Below, piece by piece: positions 1 to 9,598 of a DNA stretch of 64,000 nt. Within the stretch, counting starts at the first letter, position 1; every line of letters starts with the position of its first letter. A program made the position numbers and the translations under genes. Below the pieces are notes generated by a model. The model made no database searches. It was not told the origin of the DNA and saw nothing but the letters and a program-made list of their open reading frames with translations. The stretch is taken from positions 186,001 through 250,000 of the forward strand of contig NZ_JABBCQ020000001.1 of the NCBI RefSeq assembly GCF_012844455.2. The letters run 5' to 3'. The DNA is from Comamonas suwonensis. Its GTDB lineage: Bacteria; Pseudomonadota; Gammaproteobacteria; Burkholderiales; Burkholderiaceae_C.

Positions 1-324
1 GGCAAAGCGCTCCTCCAGCTCGGGCGACAGCTCGCCATTCTTGCGTGCCGCATCCTGCAAATGCAGCCAGATGCCCTCCACATACTCCTGCAGCACCGGG
101 TCATCCAGATAGTCCGGGTCGCGGTACAGTTCCTTGACGATGGAATCACCCAACCGGCGCTCATCACCCGTGGTCAGCGATGAAGCGCCATCGCCCAGCG
201 TCGGCAAAGCTGCAGCGTGTGCGGGAGACATCAGCAGAGACACACCCTGAATCGCTATCAAAACAGAAGCTGTCAGCGCTTTTAAGATATGGGTTTTAGG
301 CAATTTTTGCATCAAAATTGGCAT
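1..324 (-). CDS. M48-family metalloprotease (BepA/YfgC-like), N-terminal part only
   Basis: The gene runs off the left edge; 108 N-terminal codons are present, read leftwards from ATG at 324 (an in-frame ATG at 312 is an alternative). The product starts with a basic stretch and a hydrophobic signal peptide ending in SPAHAAA. After it comes a segment with GDERRLGDSIVKELYRDP and an 'LDDPVLQEYV' stretch, typical of the region before the HExxH zinc site in periplasmic M48 proteases that handle outer-membrane assembly. The catalytic motif lies outside the window, so activity cannot be checked. It is divergent from moaC with 189 bp between. The signal-peptide codons contain a 12-base match (268-279) to an intergenic repeat found elsewhere in the window. 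Confidence 0.7.
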   Translation of the reverse strand, partial: MPILMQKLPKTHILKALTASVLIAIQGVSLLMSPAHAAALPTLGDGASSLTTGDERRLGDSIVKELYRDPDYLDDPVLQEYVEGIWLHLQDAARKNGELSPELEERFA

Positions 325-513
325 GGCAATCACGACATTGCCAGCATTCAGGTTTCTGAACTGCCAGCCGTTCAACACCCCACTATGATGCCCTGATTGA
401 TTAGCACCGCCACATGACGGCCTGTTACAGCGGGGTAAAGCCGCATGCCGTGGTGCGCGCCCCCCAGATATTTGAGCTGCTCCCTTGCAAGCAGCCCCCA
501 CAGGAAAGTCCAC

Positions 514-987
514 ATGTCCTCTCTCACCCACTTCGATGCCCAAGGCCAGGCCCATATGGTGGACGTAGGCGCCAAGCCCGCCACCCACCGCGTGGCAGTG
601 GCCGAAGGCCGTATCACCATGAAGCCCGAGACTCTGGCCATTGTGCAAGCCGGTACGGCTAAAAAAGGCGACGTGCTGGGCATCGCCCGCATCGCCGCCA
701 TCATGGCTGCCAAAAAAACCAGCGACCTCATCCCTCTCTGCCACCCCCTGGCGCTGACCCGCGTGGCCGTGGAGTTTGAACTGGAGCCCGAATCCAGCTC
801 CATTCGCTGCACCGCCACCGTGGAGTTAAAGGGCCAAACCGGCGTAGAAATGGAAGCCCTGACCGCCGTGCAAGTCGGTTTATTGACTATTTACGATATG
901 TGCAAGGCAGTGGATAAGGGGATGGTGATGGAAGGCCTGCGGGTGCTGGAGAAGCATGGGGGGAAGTCGGGGAGCTGGGCTGTATAA
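514..987 (+). CDS. moaC: Cyclic pyranopterin monophosphate synthase MoaC
   Basis: MoaC converts the MoaA product (3',8-cyclo-7,8-dihydro-GTP) to cyclic pyranopterin monophosphate, the second step of molybdenum cofactor synthesis, in the cytoplasm. The 157-residue product matches the family length (about 160). It has the conserved LIPLCHPL segment, the [16 protein letters not shown] segment, and the [11 protein letters not shown] motif near the C-terminus. I chose ATG 514 over an earlier in-frame ATG at 445 because the family starts here ([11 protein letters not shown], then HMVDVGAK) and because CAGGAAAG lies just upstream. No other moa gene is adjacent. Confidence 0.95.
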   Translation: MSSLTHFDAQGQAHMVDVGAKPATHRVAVAEGRITMKPETLAIVQAGTAKKGDVLGIARIAAIMAAKKTSDLIPLCHPLALTRVAVEFELEPESSSIRCTATVELKGQTGVEMEALTAVQVGLLTIYDMCKAVDKGMVMEGLRVLEKHGGKSGSWAV

Positions 988-1104
988 CGCCTAAATCAAA
1001 GCAGCAACTACCACGAGCATTGCTCTAAGGCAAATCAAATCAACGCACCAATCAGCACAGATGCCAGAGAATCCTCAAACACCTCTTTCTACCCCTCAAC
1101 CACA

Positions 1105-2439
1105 ATGAAAAACGCCATTAAGCACAGCATCCCTCAAGAATTACAGCAGCTTGAAGAACGAATTCACAACCGAAGCGTTTGCGTTGGCATCTATGGACTG
1201 GGTTATGTGGGGCTACCTCTAGCACTGAGATTTGCAGAAGTAGGGATCAAGGTTATTGGCTTCGATATTGACCAAACAAAAGTTCAACTGCTGAATTCTG
1301 GTTCTAGCTATATTGAACGCATCACTCCGCAAACCATTCAAAAGGCAGCAACCCAAGGGTTTACTGCCACTTCTGATTTTTCTCGGACCGAAAATGTTGA
1401 CGCTCTGATCATCTGCGTACCAACCCCTCTTGATGCACACCGTGAGCCAGACCTGAGCTTTATTATCAACACCGTCGAAGCTGCCCTCCCTTATATGCAC
1501 GCTGGCCAATTGATGAGTCTTGAAAGCACCACATGGCCAGGAACGACTGACGAAATTTTAGCTCCACGCTTACACGTACGTAACTTGATTCCAGGTAAAA
1601 ACTGTGCGCTGGTTTTTTCACCAGAACGCGAAGATCCGGGTAACCCACACTACGGAACCAAAGACATTCCCAAAGTCATTGGGGGAACCACAAACACCTG
1701 CCTACAGCTAGGGCAGGCGCTTTATCGGCTAGCCATTCAGACCATGGTGCCTGTAAGTAGCACCAAGGCTGCCGAAATGACCAAACTGCTAGAGAATATC
1801 CATCGCAGCGTCAACATTGGTCTCGTCAATGAAATGAAAATCGTGGCTGACAAGATGGGCATCAACATCCACGAAGTGATTGACGCCGCTGCTACCAAAC
1901 CTTTCGGCTTCGTACCATATAAGCCAGGTCCAGGCCTTGGCGGCCACTGTATCCCTATTGACCCGTACTATCTAACATGGAAAGCCCGTGAATATGGCAT
2001 CAATACAAGGTTCATTGAACTAGCAGGAGAAATTAACCACTACATGCCCCACTGGGTAGTCGGAAAAGTAGCTGACGCTCTCAACGACCGAGGCAAAGCC
2101 GTCAAAGGCAGCCGCATTCTCATACTAGGCCTTGCGTACAAAAAGAACATTGATGATACCCGCGAATCGCCTGCCGTAGAGATCATGGATTTACTTCAAA
2201 GCAAAGGCGCGCACATCGACTATAGCGACCCACATGTTCCGGTCTTTCCTCTCAAGCGGGGTTACCACTTTGATCTTAAATCCGTAGAGCTTACTAAGCC
2301 CAATATTGCTAATTACGACTGCCTCGTCATCGCCACAGACCACGAAGGCTTTGATTACGAATTGTTACAAACATATGCAATGCTAATTGTTGACACCCGA
2401 GGGTGTATGCCAAAACGCACCAACGTAATTTCCGCGTAA
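1105..2439 (+). CDS. Nucleotide-sugar (UDP-GlcNAc/UDP-glucose type) dehydrogenase
   Basis: NAD-dependent oxidation of the C6 hydroxyl of a UDP-sugar to a uronic acid, supplying an acidic precursor for surface glycan. The 444-residue protein has an N-terminal Rossmann motif ([13 protein letters not shown], residues 28-40), the central family segment with [11 protein letters not shown], the catalytic-cysteine motif [11 protein letters not shown] (Cys at 282), and the C-terminal UDP-binding domain with [16 protein letters not shown]. The sequence around the N-terminus and the cysteine is closest in my judgement to the WbpA/WecC/TviB group acting on UDP-HexNAc rather than to Ugd, but I cannot settle the substrate. 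It is first in a four-gene + strand unit, 9 bp before the next gene. Confidence 0.88.
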   Translation: MKNAIKHSIPQELQQLEERIHNRSVCVGIYGLGYVGLPLALRFAEVGIKVIGFDIDQTKVQLLNSGSSYIERITPQTIQKAATQGFTATSDFSRTENVDALIICVPTPLDAHREPDLSFIINTVEAALPYMHAGQLMSLESTTWPGTTDEILAPRLHVRNLIPGKNCALVFSPEREDPGNPHYGTKDIPKVIGGTTNTCLQLGQALYRLAIQTMVPVSSTKAAEMTKLLENIHRSVNIGLVNEMKIVADKMGINIHEVIDAAATKPFGFVPYKPGPGLGGHCIPIDPYYLTWKAREYGINTRFIELAGEINHYMPHWVVGKVADALNDRGKAVKGSRILILGLAYKKNIDDTRESPAVEIMDLLQSKGAHIDYSDPHVPVFPLKRGYHFDLKSVELTKPNIANYDCLVIATDHEGFDYELLQTYAMLIVDTRGCMPKRTNVISA

Positions 2440-2448
2440 CAAGCTGCT

Positions 2449-3606
2449 ATGAAACAAACGCGCATATTGCACATCACGCGTAACCTTCCACCATTGATTG
2501 GTGGCATGGAGCGGTTGAACTGGCACATTGCGGATGAGCTATCCAAGCGCTCAACGGTGCATATCATTGGCCCCAACGGAGCAGCAGCTACTCGGCCTCA
2601 TAACGTCGAAGTGACAGAAGTACCTCTTCGCCCTCTCCCTGTATTTTTGCTAGCATCAGCCTGGAAAGCAGTAGCAACAGCCCGCAGCTTTCAACCAGAC
2701 ATCATATTGGCGGGCAGCGGCCTAACTGCACCAGCCGCATGGCTCGCCGCCCAAACATGCAGTGCACGAACTTTTGTCTATTTGCATGGCTTAGATGCGG
2801 CGGTTAAACACCCAATCTATCGTGCGCTTTGGTATCCCGCTATTCGTCAAATGGATGGAGTTATTGTTAACAGCGAGCCCACAGCTAACCTGGCACGCGA
2901 CCTAGGCGTAGTTGCTGAGAGAATCAGCATCGTTCACCCTGGCGTAGAGCTACCTGCAGCCCCACAAAATAAAGCGCTAATAAAAGATTTTAGACACCGC
3001 CACCAACTGGGCTCTAACCAACTACTCCTGTCTGTAGGACGTCTTACCACACGTAAAGGCATACGTGAATTTGTACAGCACTCCTTGCCGACTATTGTTA
3101 AGGCTGCGCCCAACACCCTACTCATGATCGTAGGTGAAGCGCCATCAGACTCTTTACATGCCAGTGCACAGACGCGCGCTAGTATCCAATCTATAGCCGA
3201 TGCAGCAGGAATCGGCCACCACTTGCGCTTTTTAGGCATGATTACAAGCCCTCAAGAACTAGCGCTCGCCTACGAAAGTGCTTCTTTACATATTTTTCCG
3301 GTACGCGAAATCCTTGGTGATCCTGAAGGATTTGGCATGGTAGCCATTGAAGCCGCCGCTCATGGTCTTCCCACAGTCGCTTTTTCCACAGGGGGAATCG
3401 TGGATGCTATTGTGGACGGACAATCCGGACACCTAATTCCGGCAGGAAACTACCAAACACTTGCCAAAGCCACATTAAATATATTGACCGGTGACTCTAC
3501 CGAATGGCAAGTACGTACCAAGGAATTCGCTCTGCGGTTTGCTTGGCCAAGCATGGGCCAGAAGTTGGGAGATGTCCTAAAAGTAGGTGCACGTTCACAT
3601 ATTTAG
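2449..3606 (+). CDS. Glycosyltransferase family 4 (GT-B fold)
   Basis: Predicted cytoplasmic retaining glycosyltransferase that adds one sugar to a lipid-linked glycan intermediate. It has 385 residues. The N-terminal half has the GGMERLNWHIADEL acceptor-domain start. The C-terminal half has the donor-binding hallmarks LLSVGRLTTRKG and the E-x7-E motif EGFGMVAIE (Glu 293 and Glu 301). It follows the UDP-sugar dehydrogenase by 9 bp and its end overlaps the next gene by 20 bp, so they are probably co-transcribed and translationally coupled. Donor and acceptor cannot be told from sequence. Confidence 0.85.
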   Translation: MKQTRILHITRNLPPLIGGMERLNWHIADELSKRSTVHIIGPNGAAATRPHNVEVTEVPLRPLPVFLLASAWKAVATARSFQPDIILAGSGLTAPAAWLAAQTCSARTFVYLHGLDAAVKHPIYRALWYPAIRQMDGVIVNSEPTANLARDLGVVAERISIVHPGVELPAAPQNKALIKDFRHRHQLGSNQLLLSVGRLTTRKGIREFVQHSLPTIVKAAPNTLLMIVGEAPSDSLHASAQTRASIQSIADAAGIGHHLRFLGMITSPQELALAYESASLHIFPVREILGDPEGFGMVAIEAAAHGLPTVAFSTGGIVDAIVDGQSGHLIPAGNYQTLAKATLNILTGDSTEWQVRTKEFALRFAWPSMGQKLGDVLKVGARSHI

Positions 3607-4645
3607 TATTGATATGCTCCCTACAACTCCTTCCATCTGGTTTCCGACTGTACGCACAGGTACGGGTTCCGACGTTTTTACTCAACGTCTGGTAGAAAAT
3701 TTGTGCAAACGAGGGGTCCGAGCAGAAATCACTTGGCTTCCATTGCGTGCCGAATATGCCCCCTTGACAGTGCCAATACCTCGCGCGCCCTCTTGGGCCA
3801 CAGTAGCGCACGTCAATACTTGGCTGCATACCCGCTTCCTCCCACGCAGTCTTCCTATCGTCGCCACAATTCACCATGCTATTCATCACAAAGATGCCTG
3901 CGCCTATAAAGACTCCTTGCAAGCAGCCTACCATCGCTGGTGGATAGCACCCAACGAACGCCGGATCCTACGTCGCGCTCACCAAGTTGTGGCGGTAAGC
4001 CGGTTTGTAGCTAATAGCACACGGCACAGTCTATTAGACATACCAATGCACACCATTTACAACGGCATAGACACGGAACAGTTTCGACCTAATAAGCATC
4101 AGCTCAGCAAACATTTCAGACTACTGTTTGTCGGAAGCTGGAAGCCTCTAAAAGGCGTTGACTTACTCGCCCCTATCATGCGAAAACTGGGGAGCAATTT
4201 TTTATTGCACTACACCGGCGGTCCTTTGGCAAAAAAGGACAAAGCCCACATGCCTCCAAACATGATCGACATTGGCCGATTACCAATCGATAAAGTAATA
4301 GCAGTGATGCAAAGTGCAGATGCACTTTTGTTTCCCTCTCGAAGCGAAGGCTTTGGCTTAGTAGCAGTAGAAGCCATGGCCTGCGGTTTACCCGTCATAG
4401 CTGCTCGCAATGCTTCTTTGAGTGAAGTAGTCGCAGATGGCAAAACCGGAGTGTTATGCCAGCCTGATGATGTAGAAGCATTTGTCAGTGCAGCTCGATC
4501 GATGGCAACCAATACAGCTCAACATACAACCCTTGCTCAAGCTGGACGATTGCGAGCTCTTGAGCAATTTTCAGAAACAGCGATGGTTGATGCGTACATG
4601 CACCTCTACCACAGTACGCAGACCAATTCAAACGAAGCCCTGTGA
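3587..4645 (+). CDS. Glycosyltransferase family 4 (GT-B fold)
   Basis: A second GT4 enzyme of the same unit, 352 residues. I chose the GTG at 3587, which lies inside the end of the previous gene, because it gives a natural N-terminus (HVHIFSIDMLP) followed by a GTGSDVFTQRLVENL segment. Donor-domain hallmarks are LLFVGSWKPLKGVDLL and the E-x7-E motif EGFGLVAVE (Glu 254, Glu 262). Its stop overlaps the GTG start of the next gene by 4 bp. It probably extends the same oligosaccharide as its neighbours; the linkage is unknown. Confidence 0.83.
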   Translation: MHVHIFSIDMLPTTPSIWFPTVRTGTGSDVFTQRLVENLCKRGVRAEITWLPLRAEYAPLTVPIPRAPSWATVAHVNTWLHTRFLPRSLPIVATIHHAIHHKDACAYKDSLQAAYHRWWIAPNERRILRRAHQVVAVSRFVANSTRHSLLDIPMHTIYNGIDTEQFRPNKHQLSKHFRLLFVGSWKPLKGVDLLAPIMRKLGSNFLLHYTGGPLAKKDKAHMPPNMIDIGRLPIDKVIAVMQSADALLFPSRSEGFGLVAVEAMACGLPVIAARNASLSEVVADGKTGVLCQPDDVEAFVSAARSMATNTAQHTTLAQAGRLRALEQFSETAMVDAYMHLYHSTQTNSNEAL

Positions 4646-5466
4646 CAGCTGCTATCACCATACATTTCAAAAAATCTGAAACCACCATAGCTTGTATTGA
4701 TAGCCTACTTAAGGATAACTGGGCTCCGATACTAGTTTGGGACAACTCCGGAGATGCAGGAGTTAGCTTTCAAGACCTGTACTCAAACTATGCGAAAAAT
4801 CCTCGTGTAATACTGATCCCAAATTCTCAAAATCTGGGCTTTGGTAAAGGCATGAATGCTGCACTAGCCGCTTTAGGACACCACAGCTATTTCGGACCAG
4901 TATTGTTAATCAACAACGATGCCAAAGTGCAAAAAGGCTTACGCTTAGCCTTAGAAGCACAGCTCGCACAAACCAACGCGCCCGCTTTGATTGCACCGCG
5001 TTTAAATCAGGATGGCCATGAACAAGGATGGATGTACTACCAGCCTTGGCTTGCGTTAGTCACCAAACGCCCTTTTTGGGGTAGTTTTGCTTACTTAAGC
5101 GGCTGCTGTCTCTTAGTCCATCGGACGGATAATACCCAACCATTGTTTGATGAAAGCTTCTTTATGTATGGAGAAGATGTAGAGTTGTGCTCACGCATGC
5201 GCAGACAAGGAAAGCAGCTGGTCCTGCTTGATCGCAGCTTCCTACACCATGATGGATTAGCTAGCAGTGGCCATGCCAGCACTGCTTACGAACAATATAT
5301 GGTTCGGTCCCATTGGTTACTGGCGGAGAAATTGGCATCCAATCCACTTTCTGCAACATTGATGCGCACGCTCCGGATCCCTGTACTTTTAGCCCGAGCT
5401 TGTCTGCGATCATGGAGATATAAATCTTGGATACCACTACGATCTATATCAAAAATATTCAAATAA
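4642..5466 (+). CDS. Glycosyltransferase family 2 (GT-A fold, rhamnosyltransferase-like)
   Basis: The 274-residue protein has a GT2 layout: the N-terminal AAITIHFKKSETTIACIDSL strand-helix, the NSQNLGFGKGMNAAL segment of the rhamnosyltransferase-like subgroup, the acidic INNDA metal/nucleotide-binding motif, and the later FFMYGEDVELCSRMRRQG motif. It lacks long membrane segments, so it probably acts at the cytoplasmic face of the inner membrane. GTG start at 4642, overlapping the previous stop. It ends at 5466, one base from the end of the opposing gene at 5468, which closes the rightward half of the glycan locus. Confidence 0.84.
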   Translation: MTAAITIHFKKSETTIACIDSLLKDNWAPILVWDNSGDAGVSFQDLYSNYAKNPRVILIPNSQNLGFGKGMNAALAALGHHSYFGPVLLINNDAKVQKGLRLALEAQLAQTNAPALIAPRLNQDGHEQGWMYYQPWLALVTKRPFWGSFAYLSGCCLLVHRTDNTQPLFDESFFMYGEDVELCSRMRRQGKQLVLLDRSFLHHDGLASSGHASTAYEQYMVRSHWLLAEKLASNPLSATLMRTLRIPVLLARACLRSWRYKSWIPLRSISKIFK

Positions 5467-5467
5467 A

Positions 5468-6571
5468 CTATTTACGTAAATTTTCTATCATGGCGATATG
5501 TTGCTGTGCAGCTTCGGCGCCTGTAAATTTTTCAAACCATTCTACTGATGGAGATTTAATAGATTTAGGATAAGATAGGCTATTTTTCATAGCATTCGCC
5601 AGTGCATCACAATTTTCTACTGGTACAAGATATCCATACTTTCCACCCTCCAATACTTCGGAGGGGCCATAATTACAATCGGTAGAAATTACTTGAGTAC
5701 CGGCCCATAAAGCCTCAACGATAACCAAGCCAAAACCTTCAAATCTTGAGCTAAGCACAAATGCATGCGCCGCTTTCATTTGCGCTATTGAGTTGGCTGT
5801 ATATCCAGAAAGCACAACACAATGGCTTAAATTCAATCTAATAATTTTTTCTTGAAGTTCCGAGCGCAAAGAACCACTTCCGAAAATTATCAATCTAGAG
5901 TTGAATTCATTTGCCACTCTCGCAAATGCATCAATAAGAACATCAAACCCCTTTTGTTTTTCCAGACGTCCTATCGCAATGAAGCTCGGAACTGATTCAT
6001 CTGCAAGCCAAGGATGCAATTCTTTTGATTCAGCTTCATAAAATTCAAAATTATTTTCAAAAACAGGATTGATTATAGTTGTGACACTAGATCGATCAAT
6101 TCTTAAGTAAGCAGCTGTAGCATCAGCCAAAGAATATGAAACAGCAATTATGTGCGATCGCCGTGCAGCCCAACGAGAAAGCAATGGCCCTATTACTCTA
6201 TTAACCGGACTTGCTTGCCCCCAATCAAGATTAAGGTTATTTTCGTTACGAATAAAAACCGGAACCCTCCAACGAAACAATAAATTTGATAGTGCCGCCG
6301 CTATTCCTGTTGATATACCAAAGCAAATAATTGCATCAGGTTTACTGCTATTTAGAAGTCGACCAAGACTAGCAAGAGAATTAATTGGCTTTCGAGTTCC
6401 AAAGTCAACAACATGAAAATTTTCTGTGAATTTCTTAGAAAACTCCCCGTCGATCGATGGAGTTGCAATAATAATTTCATGCCCCTTCTCCTGCATTGCA
6501 GATGCAAGCAAAAAAGCTACACGCTCCGCCCCTCCTGCAAAAAACTTAGGGACAAAAAAAATCAATTTCAT
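5468..6571 (-). CDS. Glycosyltransferase family 4 (GT-B fold)
   Basis: The 367-residue protein begins FFVPKFFAGGAERVAFLLA, the GGAE-type N-terminus of GT4 enzymes, and carries FIAIGRLEKQKGFDVLI and the E-x7-E motif EGFGLVIVE (Glu 278, Glu 286). AGGAA upstream of ATG 6571 supports the start. It is the last of four - strand genes (glycosyltransferase, flippase, FkbM methyltransferase, this gene), 15 bp after the FkbM gene. The coding sequence is visibly AT-rich compared with housekeeping genes such as uvrA, as is common for horizontally exchanged glycan genes. Substrates unknown. Confidence 0.85.
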   Translation of the reverse strand: MKLIFFVPKFFAGGAERVAFLLASAMQEKGHEIIIATPSIDGEFSKKFTENFHVVDFGTRKPINSLASLGRLLNSSKPDAIICFGISTGIAAALSNLLFRWRVPVFIRNENNLNLDWGQASPVNRVIGPLLSRWAARRSHIIAVSYSLADATAAYLRIDRSSVTTIINPVFENNFEFYEAESKELHPWLADESVPSFIAIGRLEKQKGFDVLIDAFARVANEFNSRLIIFGSGSLRSELQEKIIRLNLSHCVVLSGYTANSIAQMKAAHAFVLSSRFEGFGLVIVEALWAGTQVISTDCNYGPSEVLEGGKYGYLVPVENCDALANAMKNSLSYPKSIKSPSVEWFEKFTGAEAAQQHIAMIENLRK

Positions 6572-6586
6572 CAGAAAATTCCTATC

Positions 6587-7447
6587 TTATAAAGCCAAAA
6601 TATCTGTGAAACCTAGTCTTTTCGAATAAATTTCAAATAAATTATCAAGCGAAATTTCTTTTCCACACACCCCATCATTTAAATCAAAAATTCTCCGTCC
6701 TTCCAGTGCCTTGCGAAAAAAATCCACGCCCTTAGATTTTTTCAAATACTCAATATTATATTCACAAACCACTGGAATGCCAGTCGACAACAATTTTGAG
6801 GCACCATGCAAAGCATGTCCTTCATAACCTTCAATATCCATCCAGAGAAGCAGATTTTTATTCAATGGAAAATCTATATCGTCAAGACGAGTAGAGGGTA
6901 TAGATATACCAGAAGTTCCAATCGAGTGATTGCCACTATTCGTTGAAGATTCTTGAAGGAATAACGTAGTCTTAGACTCCACACCAACCGCATGCGATAA
7001 AACACTCACATTATCATATAACCCATTAAGTGCTAAATTAGTGCGCAACAATCGAATGTTCATTGGATGCGGCTCAATCGCTGTAGCTGATTGCACTAAT
7101 TTTCGTGTCAGGGCAGGAATAACGATAGTCCCAATATTTGCACCAACATCTATCAAATGCTGTGGATCTGGCAATCCTTCTCTGCGAATAATGGCTAAAG
7201 TCGTTTGAAATTTGTGAAAATCAAATTCACCGCCTAAAAATAAATTTCGGCCAATCACCTTATCCGTCGTGGATACAACAAAATGTTCTATATCTCCTGC
7301 TACTAAATATGGTACAGGCATGGCATCATAGGCAGCTCTGCGCAGTATCCTGGGTCCAGTCTTCAGGATCGAAAGCAAAAACCGGCTTACCGCCAATAAT
7401 GGAAAGCGTAGTAACTTTGAGTTACGAATGACCATAGGTAAAAACAT
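6587..7447 (-). CDS. FkbM-family methyltransferase
   Basis: SAM-dependent methyltransferase, 286 residues, probably O-methylating a sugar or a terminal glycan position. The SAM-binding motif LIDVGANIGTIV is at about residues 98-109 and the family motif WMDIEGYEGHALHG lies further on. Conserved FkbM spacing (acidic residue after IEPHPMN, then LNGLYDNV) is visible. ATG 7447 abuts the flippase stop with no gap, so coupling is likely. Methylation of the non-reducing end can cap O-antigen chains in some species, but nothing here shows which group is modified. Confidence 0.82.
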   Translation of the reverse strand: MFLPMVIRNSKLLRFPLLAVSRFLLSILKTGPRILRRAAYDAMPVPYLVAGDIEHFVVSTTDKVIGRNLFLGGEFDFHKFQTTLAIIRREGLPDPQHLIDVGANIGTIVIPALTRKLVQSATAIEPHPMNIRLLRTNLALNGLYDNVSVLSHAVGVESKTTLFLQESSTNSGNHSIGTSGISIPSTRLDDIDFPLNKNLLLWMDIEGYEGHALHGASKLLSTGIPVVCEYNIEYLKKSKGVDFFRKALEGRRIFDLNDGVCGKEISLDNLFEIYSKRLGFTDILAL

Positions 7448-8677
7448 TCAGGACTTCCATAGAGGAGACTTACGACGCATGAGCAAAGCCCCTATCAGCA
7501 AAAAAAACAGCATCACGCCCTCTACAAAGTAGCTGACAAATACTGCCCCAGTCATGCCATGCATGGGCACAAAGATCGTAACGCCTATTACACTGACAAC
7601 ACCACCCAATACAGATACCCAACCAATCTCTTTTGTACGACTATGATGGATTGCATCAAAGTTCAGCAACGAGCGCAGCACCTGTAGCATGGGTAACCAA
7701 GCCAACATCTGTAAAACGTCAACGGAAGCCGCAAACCCCGCCCCAAACACAATCGGCAACATTGGTGCAACTACCCACAAGATCAAACCTAAAATTATTG
7801 CAAGAATAATTAAAGTGGTACCTGTTCGACGTAATTGCTGCATTGGGTTGGACTGCGTATACAAACGTGGCCACAGTGCCTCCTGTAAAGCGAGCAATGG
7901 AAGAATAGCCATATCCACTGTACGTTGAGCTATGTTATAGGATCCAGTCAAACCAAATTGCGCTTGAGCCAAAACAGGCTTATTGAATTCATTTTGCAGC
8001 CTCAAAGAAAATGCCGAAAAACTAAATGGCAATCCCTCATATGGATTCATTGAATTCTGTATTATTTTCTCTCTTGGTGGTAAATTCACCCATAACAATA
8101 GAACATATGCCAAATTACTTAACACATATACCCAAAGAACGTCTGAGAGACTCACATATTTTGATAAAAAAACATAGAACAACAAGAAAATTAATCTAAC
8201 TCCCGGCAATCCCACATTAATAGCACCATAGATGTTTGATCTTTGATGGGATTGCCAGTATCTAGCGCATATTTCCGTCAAGGAGACAGATATTAATTCC
8301 GTTGCTATAAAAAATACCCACAAATAAATAGATACAACAAAAGGAAGCATCCATAGCGCAATAGATATAGTTAAAAAGACACAGAAAGGAAGTGAAATCC
8401 CCCACCAGCGCAATGCGAATTGTAAATAATAATTATTTCCAGGATCTCTTGCTGCGTTTCGCAACAAAATATGTGATAAGCCGAGCCCTGAGAAAGGAGC
8501 AATAAAAGAAGCTATAGCCACTATTGCCACAAATTGACCATATAAATTCTCACCAAGTTGACGGGTCAGTACAACAAGAGTAGCAATCTGCACTGCAGCA
8601 CGCAAAAGCATCCATCCAAATACAACCCCTCCTTGACTAGCTAAGCCACCAGGACGCCAACACATTCTATTTTTCAT
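7448..8677 (-). CDS. Polysaccharide flippase (Wzx / MATE-like, oligosaccharide-lipid exporter)
   Basis: A 409-residue integral membrane protein with about 12 hydrophobic segments spread along its length and the basic, glycine-rich start WRPGGLASQGGVVFGW typical of Wzx-like polysaccharide biosynthesis proteins. It would flip undecaprenyl-linked oligosaccharide across the inner membrane. No Wzy polymerase or Wzz is visible in the window, so the product may be a single unit or the polymerase is elsewhere. I used ATG 8677; a TTG at 8692 would add five residues. It follows the polyprenyl-phosphate glycosyltransferase closely. Confidence 0.8.
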   Translation of the reverse strand: MKNRMCWRPGGLASQGGVVFGWMLLRAAVQIATLVVLTRQLGENLYGQFVAIVAIASFIAPFSGLGLSHILLRNAARDPGNNYYLQFALRWWGISLPFCVFLTISIALWMLPFVVSIYLWVFFIATELISVSLTEICARYWQSHQRSNIYGAINVGLPGVRLIFLLFYVFLSKYVSLSDVLWVYVLSNLAYVLLLWVNLPPREKIIQNSMNPYEGLPFSFSAFSLRLQNEFNKPVLAQAQFGLTGSYNIAQRTVDMAILPLLALQEALWPRLYTQSNPMQQLRRTGTTLIILAIILGLILWVVAPMLPIVFGAGFAASVDVLQMLAWLPMLQVLRSLLNFDAIHHSRTKEIGWVSVLGGVVSVIGVTIFVPMHGMTGAVFVSYFVEGVMLFFLLIGALLMRRKSPLWKS

Positions 8678-8695
8678 CGAGATTAGGATCAATAT

Positions 8696-9547
8696 TCATA
8701 CTGAATTTTTATACATCAGTGCCGTAATCTGCTCAGAAATTAGACCCATCATGAAAGTAATTACACTACCTGTATAAAGTAATGCACTCATATTGGTAAA
8801 TTTATGCATCGAGGCAAAGGTCCAAGCGTACCAAGCACTGCCCAGCAAGAACATCAGAAAAGCAACCGGTGCAAAAATCTTCAATGGCGAAAAGAGCGTT
8901 CCCACCTTGAATATAATGAGTAAGAATCGTGTCCCATCGCGAAATATTCGAATATGGCTTTTCCCAATACGTTTAGCTGCATGGATAGGAACATAAGCCA
9001 CAGAATAACCTGCCCGGAAGAACGCCATTGTGCTTGTTGTGGGATATGAAAAACCATTAGGCAACAAGTAAAGAAATTCTGCAAATTTTTCAGCATGCAC
9101 AGCACGAAAACCACTAGTCAAGTCTTCTACTTTATGTCCCGTCATCCAACTCGCTAGACGGTTATATAACCCATTTGCAAAGCCACGCCCTAAGCTAGCT
9201 TGAGAGCCTTTTTGCCTCGCACCTACGACCATGTCATGACCTTGGCTCACAGCCTCCAGCAATCGTGAAATATCAGAAGGGTCGTGCTGCCCGTCGGCAT
9301 CCATAAACACAATCACATCTCCCTGTGCCGCCCGTGCGCCAGTCTTGATCGCTGCGCCATTACCTTTGCTGTAAGGGTGATGGACGACTATTGCGCCAGC
9401 CTGTTCAGCAACAACAGCAGTATCGTCAGTAGAGCCGTCGTTGACGACCAATATCTCTGCTTGCGGGTACTGAGTGCGAATGTTTTTCACCGTAGCACCA
9501 ATAGCGGCGGATTCATTTTTAGCAGGAAGAACAATCGAAATTTTCAT
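8696..9547 (-). CDS. Family 2 glycosyltransferase, dolichyl/undecaprenyl-phosphate sugar synthase-like
   Basis: The 283-residue protein resembles DPM1/ArnC/GtrB-type enzymes that transfer a sugar from a nucleotide donor to polyprenyl phosphate. Visible motifs are LPAKNESAAIGATV, VVNDGSTDDT, FMDADGQHDP (the DxD-type metal site) and GFRAVHAEKF. Two hydrophobic segments at the C-terminus (about residues 222-245 and 252-272) anchor it in the inner membrane. It is the first gene of the leftward glycan unit and lies next to the pilin cassette, so its lipid-linked sugar could feed either the glycan pathway or the GT-C-like protein at 10475-12439. The latter is inference. Confidence 0.85.
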   Translation of the reverse strand: MKISIVLPAKNESAAIGATVKNIRTQYPQAEILVVNDGSTDDTAVVAEQAGAIVVHHPYSKGNGAAIKTGARAAQGDVIVFMDADGQHDPSDISRLLEAVSQGHDMVVGARQKGSQASLGRGFANGLYNRLASWMTGHKVEDLTSGFRAVHAEKFAEFLYLLPNGFSYPTTSTMAFFRAGYSVAYVPIHAAKRIGKSHIRIFRDGTRFLLIIFKVGTLFSPLKIFAPVAFLMFLLGSAWYAWTFASMHKFTNMSALLYTGSVITFMMGLISEQITALMYKNSV

Positions 9548-9598
9548 GACGAAGTAGTCAGTAACAAAAGGTATTGCAGCGAGTATGCCTGTGCAAAA

